Positions 58,324-64,000 of a DNA stretch of 64,000 bases are shown here, piece by piece. Position numbers and translations under genes: made by a program. The DNA comes from Streptomyces sp. NBC_00237 (GTDB lineage Bacteria; Actinomycetota; Actinomycetes; Streptomycetales; Streptomycetaceae). Location of the stretch: NCBI RefSeq assembly GCF_026342435.1, contig NZ_JAPEMT010000004.1:372001-436000 (forward strand), in the 5' to 3' direction. Position 1 is the first letter of the stretch. The number at the start of each line of letters is the position of its first letter. The notes beneath the pieces are model-generated. The model did not search any database, had not been told where the DNA came from, and saw only the letters and a program-made list of their open reading frames with translations.

Positions 58324-58806
58324 ATGAGCACCGAAGTACGCTCCCCCGCCCAGCTGAGCACCGAAGTACGCTCCCCCGCCCAGCGCCGTCGCGACACCGA
58401 GCACCGGCTCGCCCACGACACCGACGTCTGGGTGGCCAGTGCCTCGGCGGACGGGGTGCCGTACCTGGTCCCGCTCTCCTTCGAGTGGGACGGTGAGACG
58501 CTCCTGGTCGCCACCCCCTCGGCCAGTCCGACCGGCCGGAACCTGGCCTCCGGCCGGACGGCCCGGCTGGGCATCGGCCCCACCCGCGACGTGACCATGA
58601 TCGAGGGCGATGTCGAGGTCCTGGAGCTTGACGCCCTGCCGAAGGAACGCGGTGATCGGTTCTGCGCGCGGACCGGCTTCGACCCCCGGGCGCTGACCAC
58701 CGCGTACCGCTGGTTCCGTATCACCCCGCGCCGCATCCAGGCATGGCGCGAGGCGAACGAGCTCTCCGGCCGGGTCCTGATGCGCGACGGCCGCTGGCTG
58801 GTCTGA
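58324..58806 (+). CDS. PPOX-class flavin-dependent oxidoreductase-like protein
   Basis: A 160-residue protein of the pyridoxamine-5'-phosphate-oxidase-like split-barrel fold: DTDVWVASASADGVPYLVPL, LLVATPSASPTGRNLASGRT and ARLGIGPTRDVTMIEGDVEV mark the flavin-binding family (F420- or FMN-dependent). The first 20 codons are duplicated exactly (STEVRSPAQ twice), a fresh 30-bp in-frame repeat. GGAACGAAGG precedes the ATG. It follows the VOC gene by 95 bp. Confidence 0.85.
   Translation: MSTEVRSPAQLSTEVRSPAQRRRDTEHRLAHDTDVWVASASADGVPYLVPLSFEWDGETLLVATPSASPTGRNLASGRTARLGIGPTRDVTMIEGDVEVLELDALPKERGDRFCARTGFDPRALTTAYRWFRITPRRIQAWREANELSGRVLMRDGRWLV
58325..58384 (+). repeat. Perfect 30-bp tandem duplication inside the PPOX gene
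   Basis: Bases 58325-58354 and 58355-58384 are identical, giving STEVRSPAQ-L-STEVRSPAQ at the N-terminus. Identity of both copies suggests a recent event. Confidence 0.95.
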
Positions 58807-58857
58807 CGCACCGGGCGATCCTCCGGACCGAAGGCGTGGTCCCTCCGCCACGCGTGG

Positions 58858-60411
58858 TCACCCGGGCGGCGCGCCCACCTCCGGTTCCGGTTCCGGTGCG
58901 GGTTTCGACAGCGTCCGCATCCGCATCCGTACGGCTTCCGTGTCGGCGTCGTTGTGCCGCATCGCCCAGTTCTCCAGGGTCGTGCGGCACGCGTGGTCGA
59001 GGTGGTGGACGGTGGTCAGGTCGAGCTCTATGGGGCGGTCCTGGGGCAGCGCCTCCAGCGTTTCCAGGATGCGGGGCAGCCGGAGGAAGGTGGCGTTCCC
59101 GGTGAGGGTGACGACCAGCCGGCCACCCGTCAGCTCCCGTACCTGCACATGGACGTGGGAGGTGTCCCAGGCCAGCTTGACGACGGCGAGGGCGAGACCG
59201 ATGAGGACGCCCTCGAACATGTTGGTCACCACGATCGCGATCGCCGTGGTGGCGAGGACCAACGCCTCACCCCGGTGCGCCCGCGCCAGCGGCACGATGT
59301 CCTTGACCGGCAGGAGCTTGAAGCCCGCGTGGATCAGTACGCCCGCGAGGGCGGCGAGCGGGATCACGCCGAGCGCCGCCGGGAGCAGGACGGCGAAGAG
59401 CAGCAGCCAGCCGCCGTGCGCGACCCGGGAGAGCCGGGTGCGCGCGCCCGCCTGGACGTTGGCGGAGCTGCGGACGATGACGGCGGTCATGGGCAGGGCG
59501 CCGAGGATCCCGCACACCGTGTTGCCGACGCCCTGGGCGAGGAGTTCCTTGTCGTAGTGGGTGCGCGGGCCGTCGTGCATGCGGTCCACCGCCGCCGCGC
59601 TGAACAACGACTCGGCGGAGGCGATGAGCGTGAAGGCGAGGACCGTGCCGAGGACGGCGACGCTGCCCAGCGCGGCCAGGTCACCGGCTCCCGGCGGCTG
59701 GATGGCGTGGAAGAGGCCCTGGACGGTCACGTTCTCCAGGTTGAGCGGGAGGACGAGGCCGACCGCCGTGGCCAGGGCGACGGCGGCCAGCGGGGCGGGC
59801 ACGACGCGCACGGCTGCGGGCAGTTTCGGCCACACCACGAGCACGGCGATCGTGCCGAGACCGACGGCCGCCGCGGTGAGCGCGGCGGGTGAGGCGATCG
59901 TGTCGGCGACCAGGCCGGGCAGCCCGGCGAACTTGGCGGTCCCGGAGAGGGGCTGGTCGGCCCCGGTCATGCTGTAGAGCTGCCCGAGGATCAGTACGAG
60001 ACCGATCCCGGCCAGCATCCCCTGCACCACGGACACGGAGATGGCGCGGAACCAGCGGCCGCACTTCAGCAGCCCGAGACCGATCTGGAGCACGCCCGTG
60101 AGCAGCACGATCGCGCCGAGCATGCCGAGACCGAAGGCGCGCACGGCCTCGAAGACGAGCACGGTGAGCCCGGCTGCCGGACCGCTGACCTGGAGGGCGC
60201 TGCCCGGCAGCAGGCCGACGACGAGGCCGCCGACGATGCCGGTGACCAGGCCGAGTTCGGCGGGGACACCGGAGGCGACCGCCACGCCGACGCACAGCGG
60301 CAGGGCGACCAGGAAGACGACGAGTGAGGCGAGGAGGTCCTGTCGGAGCACGCCGGGTTCACGCAGGGCGGAGAAGGGCGCGCGGAAGGAGGAGATGAGG
60401 GTGGACTTCAC
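58858..60411 (-). CDS. SulP-family anion (probable bicarbonate) transporter with STAS domain
   Basis: A 517-residue transporter. The SulP signature is in LPLCVGVAVASGVPAELGLV (residues about 36-55) and GSALQVSGPAAGLTVLV; about 12-13 helices follow. The C-terminal part (about 425-505) is a STAS domain (GRLVVTLTGNATFLRLPRIL, ELDLTTVHHLDHACRTTLEN). It is co-directional with, and 51 bp downstream of, the beta-carbonic anhydrase gene, a known pairing for bicarbonate uptake. GTG start after AGGACCCC. The tail is Pro/Glu-rich. Confidence 0.9.
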   Translation of the reverse strand: MKSTLISSFRAPFSALREPGVLRQDLLASLVVFLVALPLCVGVAVASGVPAELGLVTGIVGGLVVGLLPGSALQVSGPAAGLTVLVFEAVRAFGLGMLGAIVLLTGVLQIGLGLLKCGRWFRAISVSVVQGMLAGIGLVLILGQLYSMTGADQPLSGTAKFAGLPGLVADTIASPAALTAAAVGLGTIAVLVVWPKLPAAVRVVPAPLAAVALATAVGLVLPLNLENVTVQGLFHAIQPPGAGDLAALGSVAVLGTVLAFTLIASAESLFSAAAVDRMHDGPRTHYDKELLAQGVGNTVCGILGALPMTAVIVRSSANVQAGARTRLSRVAHGGWLLLFAVLLPAALGVIPLAALAGVLIHAGFKLLPVKDIVPLARAHRGEALVLATTAIAIVVTNMFEGVLIGLALAVVKLAWDTSHVHVQVRELTGGRLVVTLTGNATFLRLPRILETLEALPQDRPIELDLTTVHHLDHACRTTLENWAMRHNDADTEAVRMRMRTLSKPAPEPEPEVGAPPG

Positions 60412-60462
60412 GGTAGGGGTCCTGTCGTGAGAAGCGGGCCGGGCGATCGATGCGCGGCTTTC

Positions 60463-61110
60463 TCACAGCGGGACGAAGGCGGGCCGCACGCCTGCCGTTC
60501 GGGCCTCCCAGGAGGCGGGGCGGTGCACGGTGACGGTGCCCGTGTGGACCTCGTAGTACCAGGCGTGCAGCGTGAGCGTGCCGTCGGCGACGCGCTCGGC
60601 TATGCAGGGGTACGCGCGCAGCCGCTCCACTTGCGCGAGCACGTGTGCCTGCACGGCTTCCGCGACGTCGGGCGTGGCCGACGCGGCGGTGCGCACGGCC
60701 GCGTCGGGGGCGACGGAGTGCTCCAGCCAGTCGCGTACGGCCGGTACGGCGGACAGGTCCTCGCCCCGTACGAGCGCGCCGACCGCGCCACAGTGCGAAT
60801 GTCCGCAGACGACGACGTCACGGACGCCGAGCACGCACACCGCGTACTCGATGGTGGCCGCCTCGCCCTGTGGGGGCCGGGCACGGTGGGTGGGGTAGGG
60901 GGGTACGACGTTCCCCGCCGTACGGAGTTCGAAGAGCTCGCCCGGACGGGCCCCGGTGATGAGGGCCGGTACGACGCGCGAGTCGGAGCAGGTGATGAAC
61001 AGGGCTTCGGGTGACTGCCCGGCGCGCAGGGCCTGGAAGGCCGCTGCGTTCCGCGGGTCCGCCACGTGGGTGGCGGCGAAGGAACGGGCGTTGTCGATGA
61101 GGGACTTCAT
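60463..61110 (-). CDS. Beta-carbonic anhydrase
   Basis: A 215-residue enzyme that interconverts CO2 and bicarbonate. Zinc ligands are visible: Cys41 and Asp43 with Arg45 in FITCSDSRVVP, His104 and Cys107 in VVVCGHSHCGAV. Length and motif order are normal for the family. AGGAGG lies nine bases upstream of the ATG. It is the first gene of a pair with the SulP transporter, suggesting that the two act together in bicarbonate supply. Confidence 0.94.
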   Translation of the reverse strand: MKSLIDNARSFAATHVADPRNAAAFQALRAGQSPEALFITCSDSRVVPALITGARPGELFELRTAGNVVPPYPTHRARPPQGEAATIEYAVCVLGVRDVVVCGHSHCGAVGALVRGEDLSAVPAVRDWLEHSVAPDAAVRTAASATPDVAEAVQAHVLAQVERLRAYPCIAERVADGTLTLHAWYYEVHTGTVTVHRPASWEARTAGVRPAFVPL

Positions 61111-61526
61111 GGTGGCCTGCCTCCTGCGTCCTCGCCGTGGGGGGCGGACGCGGTGTGGTCGGGTCGATGGTCTTACGGGAAACAGCCTTCAGGGCTCCCG
61201 TGACTCTCACTTTGCCATCACATTAACCTTTGATGACAGACCCTATTCCTGCCAAATTTTGAGTAAATTGCGCCGCTGAGCTGGGAGTTGGTCAAGGTAT
61301 CAACCGTTGGGCAATGCTCGATCGACAGATCGTGCGACGAAGTGGACACATTCCGCTTACTTTCAGCCCGAGCGGTATTCGAATTCCCGGAAATCGAACA
61401 GATGACGGCCGGAAGTCGACTCCGGTCCCGCCCGCACCATTGATCGATCGACGCCCCAGCCGCTTCGATGTCCCCTGCCGGTCGGCGACCCGCCACCGGC
61501 ACCCGACAAGGGGGGACGAGAAGCCA
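61111..61526. other. Promoter region between carbonic anhydrase and protease genes
   Basis: These 416 bases separate two divergent genes. The part around 61215-61330 is distinctly AT-richer (for example CACATTAACCTTTGATG and CCAAATTTTGAGTAAATTG) and is the likely promoter zone of one or both genes. No open frame with coding support is present. Confidence 0.6.
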
Positions 61527-64000
61527 GTGAGCCACTCCAGCCACTCAAGCCACTCACGAAGAACCACCCGCAGCGGTACGGGCGCGAGCGCGGCCCGAAT
61601 ACGCCGCGCACCCGGCGCGGCAGCCCTGATCGGCGCAGCCGCGCTGGTCCTGACCACCCCGGGCCTCGCCCACGCCGCGCCGGAACCGGCCCCGGCCCCC
61701 GGCCCCGCCCCGGCGGAAGTCACCCCGGGCCGGGGCACGTTGACCCCCTCGCTCGTACGCGGCATCCGCGAGGCCGCACCCGCGACCGGGAGCGCACCGG
61801 ACGCGGCCCGCGCGTACCTGGGCGGGCGGCAGGACCGCTACCGCATCGCCGACGCCGCCCGCGACCTGACCCCGGCTCGCAGCACGAACACCGCAGGCCA
61901 GGAGAGCGTACGACTCCAGCAGAAGCACCGGGGCGTCCCCGTGCTGGGCGGCCAGTACGTCGTACGGATGGAACGCGAGGGCGGCGAGCGGGTCGTCACC
62001 GGCACCTCCGGCAAGTACTTCACGGGCCTGACCGCGAGCACCACCCCCGCCGTGGACGCCACCCTTGCCGTCGAACGCGCGGTGGACTCCGTCCGCACCC
62101 GGCTCGCCGAACAGGACTTCGCGGGCGAGGACCCCGTACTGGAGGGCACCGCACGCGGCCTGGTCGTCCTCCCGCAGGGCACCGGCGTCCTCACCCACCA
62201 CATCACGGTGCGCGGCACCGGTCCGTCGAGCGGCGAACCCGTGCTGCGCGAGGTGTACGTGGACGCGCGCGCCGGGTATCCCGTGCTCCAGTACAGCGGT
62301 ATCAAGACGTTCACAGCACCCCGCGCCCCGCAGGGCAATCCGGTACGGACCCGCGCCGCCGCCGCACCCGAAAACGGCACAGGCACCGGCACCGGCACTG
62401 GCACTGGCACTGGCACTGGCACTGGCACTGGCACTGGCACCAAACTCGACGGCAAGCCCGTCGCCCTCGACGCCGAACGCGACGACGCCCGAGGTCTGTA
62501 CGTCCTCCGCGACCGCACCCGCCTTCCCCAGGACGACGGCTACCACCGCACGCTCTCCACCTGGGACGCACGCGGCAAGTGGGCGAGCGACGTGTCCGGG
62601 CACTGGCCCGACGGCATCCAGGAGTTCAGCTCCCCGACCCCCGCCTTCGGCCCCGAGGCCACCGACGCGGGAGCGGTCGACGCGCACTGGGGCGCGGCCC
62701 AGGTCTTCGACTACTTCAAGGGCAAGCACGGCCGCGACAGCCTCGACGGCCGGGGCATGGCCATCAACTCCCTGGTGGGCATCAGCAGTTACGGCATGCC
62801 GTACGTGAACGCCTTCTGGGACGGCCAGAAGATGGTGTACGGCATCGGCGACGAGGAGTACCTGCCCCTCTCCGCCGGCCTGGACGTCGTCGGCCACGAA
62901 ATGACCCACGCCGTGGTCGAGACCTCCGCGAACCTGGTCTACGCGGGCCAGTCCGGGGCCATGAACGAGGCCATCGCCGACTACTTCGGCAACGCCGTCG
63001 AGACCTCCGCGTACGGCATCCCGGCGAGCGACCCCGACTCGGGCCTGATCGGCGACCGCCTGTGCCGCACCAAGGGCCCGCGCGCGTGCGCCCTGCGCGA
63101 CCTGGGCGACGGCCGTACCACGACCGGCTCCTTCATCGGCGTCGGCCAGGCCAACGACAACGGCGGCGTCCACCTCAACTCCACGATCTTCGGCGGCGCT
63201 CTGTGGGACGCCCGCAAGGAACTGGGCGGTGACCTGGCCGACCGCATCGTCTACAAGGCGCTGACCCAGTACCTCACCCCGATCGACGGCTTCACCGAGG
63301 GTCGCGCGGCGATGCTGGCGGCGGCCAAGGACCTCAAGGTGACGGCCGCCCAGCAGAAGGCCCTCACCCGCGCCTTCACCGCGCACGGCATCGTCCCCGG
63401 CTGGGAACAAGCTCTCGGCATCGACTCCGAGAAGCTCTTCGGCCGCATCCAGACCGCCGACACGAACCTCGGCGCGGGCGGTGGCTGGTGGGCCGCCGCG
63501 AAGTCGAACGAGGCGGGCTCGGAGCCGTACTCCGTCTGGGCCGGACGGGTCAACGGCAAGGGCCAGAAGCTGCTGATGAGCCCCAACGACGGCCGCTACC
63601 ACGTCAATCCGGCCACCGACGGCAAGACCGTGGTCTGGCAGGCGGTCGGCCCCGACGGCACGGAGGTCCTGTCGCGCCCGCTCGCCGGAGGCGTGATCAA
63701 GAATTTGTGGAAGGGCCGGGCCACCGACAGTTCGATCGACGTCGACGGTGATCTCGTCGCCTTCGACTACTACAACCACGGCGGCCGGATGGGCGTGAAG
63801 TACCTGAGCCTGAAGGACCCCGCCGCGATCGAGTCCATCGGCGGCGGTACGTACCACCGCGCGCACGGCTCCTCGGTGAGCAACGGCAAGGTGGCCTACC
63901 AGGAGCGCCGCAGGGTCGCCCTCCAAGGAGCCCGGGCCGCTGGTCCGCAAGGGCGGGCCGCCGCCGAATACTCCCTGGCGACCCGCCTCCTCGACGTCGC
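61527..64000 (+). CDS. Secreted thermolysin-family (M4) metalloprotease, 3' end beyond the window
   Basis: From a GTG with AAGGGGGGACGAG upstream, the frame is open to the end of the window (824 codons). A basic N-terminus with SHSSHSSHSRR leads into a Sec signal peptide (about 30-51, ending AHAAPEP). Next comes an FTP/PepSY-type propeptide (about 60-250), an 11-unit Gly-Thr repeat (284-305), then the catalytic domain: VVGHEMTH with zinc ligands His457 and His461, Glu481 in GAMNEAIADYFG (spacing 24, as in thermolysin) and the transition-state His in NNGGVHLNSTIFGG. A C-terminal beta-rich domain begins near 640. Secreted neutral protease. Confidence 0.9.
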   Translation, partial: MSHSSHSSHSRRTTRSGTGASAARIRRAPGAAALIGAAALVLTTPGLAHAAPEPAPAPGPAPAEVTPGRGTLTPSLVRGIREAAPATGSAPDAARAYLGGRQDRYRIADAARDLTPARSTNTAGQESVRLQQKHRGVPVLGGQYVVRMEREGGERVVTGTSGKYFTGLTASTTPAVDATLAVERAVDSVRTRLAEQDFAGEDPVLEGTARGLVVLPQGTGVLTHHITVRGTGPSSGEPVLREVYVDARAGYPVLQYSGIKTFTAPRAPQGNPVRTRAAAAPENGTGTGTGTGTGTGTGTGTGTGTKLDGKPVALDAERDDARGLYVLRDRTRLPQDDGYHRTLSTWDARGKWASDVSGHWPDGIQEFSSPTPAFGPEATDAGAVDAHWGAAQVFDYFKGKHGRDSLDGRGMAINSLVGISSYGMPYVNAFWDGQKMVYGIGDEEYLPLSAGLDVVGHEMTHAVVETSANLVYAGQSGAMNEAIADYFGNAVETSAYGIPASDPDSGLIGDRLCRTKGPRACALRDLGDGRTTTGSFIGVGQANDNGGVHLNSTIFGGALWDARKELGGDLADRIVYKALTQYLTPIDGFTEGRAAMLAAAKDLKVTAAQQKALTRAFTAHGIVPGWEQALGIDSEKLFGRIQTADTNLGAGGGWWAAAKSNEAGSEPYSVWAGRVNGKGQKLLMSPNDGRYHVNPATDGKTVVWQAVGPDGTEVLSRPLAGGVIKNLWKGRATDSSIDVDGDLVAFDYYNHGGRMGVKYLSLKDPAAIESIGGGTYHRAHGSSVSNGKVAYQERRRVALQGARAAGPQGRAAAEYSLATRLLDV
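62376..62441 (+). repeat. Hexanucleotide repeat coding (Gly-Thr)11
   Basis: GGCACN repeats eleven times, in frame, between the propeptide and the catalytic domain of the M4 protease. The first three units differ at the third base of the Thr codon; the middle units are identical GGCACT. It is a site where slippage would change linker length without breaking the frame. Confidence 0.95.

Noticed and set aside
61554..63950. A 798-codon minus-strand frame with an Ala-Ser repeat
   Set aside because: It is antisense to the M4 protease, whose zinc ligands are in perfect order; the Ala-Ser run is the antisense of the Gly-Thr repeat.

Overview
The window is a stretch of chromosome from a high-GC actinomycete, almost certainly a Streptomyces. 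The evidence is the very high G+C, frequent GTG and TTG starts, Tat-type and long Ala-rich secretion signals, and the mix of families (DUF6479, DUF4436, GlxA-type AraC regulators, an afsR-like ATPase regulator, a secreted M4 metalloprotease, rifampin phosphotransferase). No rRNA, tRNA, CRISPR array, insertion sequence or prophage was recognised. I cannot name the species.

Layout. 0-9.5 kb: an NCS2 nucleobase permease, a SnoaL-like protein, a DoxX-like membrane protein, an NAD-dependent epimerase, a rifampin phosphotransferase (rph) with a 19-bp RAE in front of it, a DHA2 exporter behind two CsoR-like palindromes, and a secreted class-C serine hydrolase. 9.5-19.2 kb: MarR and MerR regulators with their divergent targets, a Nudix-hotdog fusion, a Tat-exported alpha/beta hydrolase, and four decayed loci (S8 protease, P-loop kinase, HAD phosphatase, and a MarR/MFS pair joined by a deletion). 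19.2-33.7 kb: a small HTH pair, two GNAT acetyltransferases, a TetR/hydrolase pair, an MFS exporter divergent from an amidinotransferase, a DedA / histidine kinase / response regulator run, a TetR/DUF4345 pair, a kinase-like protein, DUF2867 and DUF3995 proteins, and MerR/MFS remnants. 33.8-38.8 kb: a cyclophilin lipoprotein, then an agmatine-deiminase locus in which one TetR gene is flanked by two copies of the same operator, one before an intact exported enzyme and one before a degenerate copy. 38.8-47 kb: two DHA2 exporters, a FabG paralogue, a lower-GC island with a truncated phosphotransferase, a 44-bp perfect palindrome, and an imine-reductase-like gene divergent from a GlxA-type regulator. 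47-58.8 kb: a 1614-residue protein of unknown function, a CGNR protein, a Nudix hydrolase, a MerR regulator, an ATPase regulator with an N-terminal LuxR HTH, and VOC and PPOX proteins. 58.8-64 kb: a beta-carbonic anhydrase/SulP pair and a secreted thermolysin-family protease that runs off the window.

Two themes stand out. First, many one-component regulators sit beside their probable target with a readable operator between them (RAE, CsoR-like, MerR 19-bp-spacer promoters, several TetR palindromes). Second, gene decay is dense: at least nine loci are truncated, internally deleted or carry a nonsense codon, and several still keep their operator. Short tandem duplications (10, 15, 21, 28 and 30 bp) are also common.
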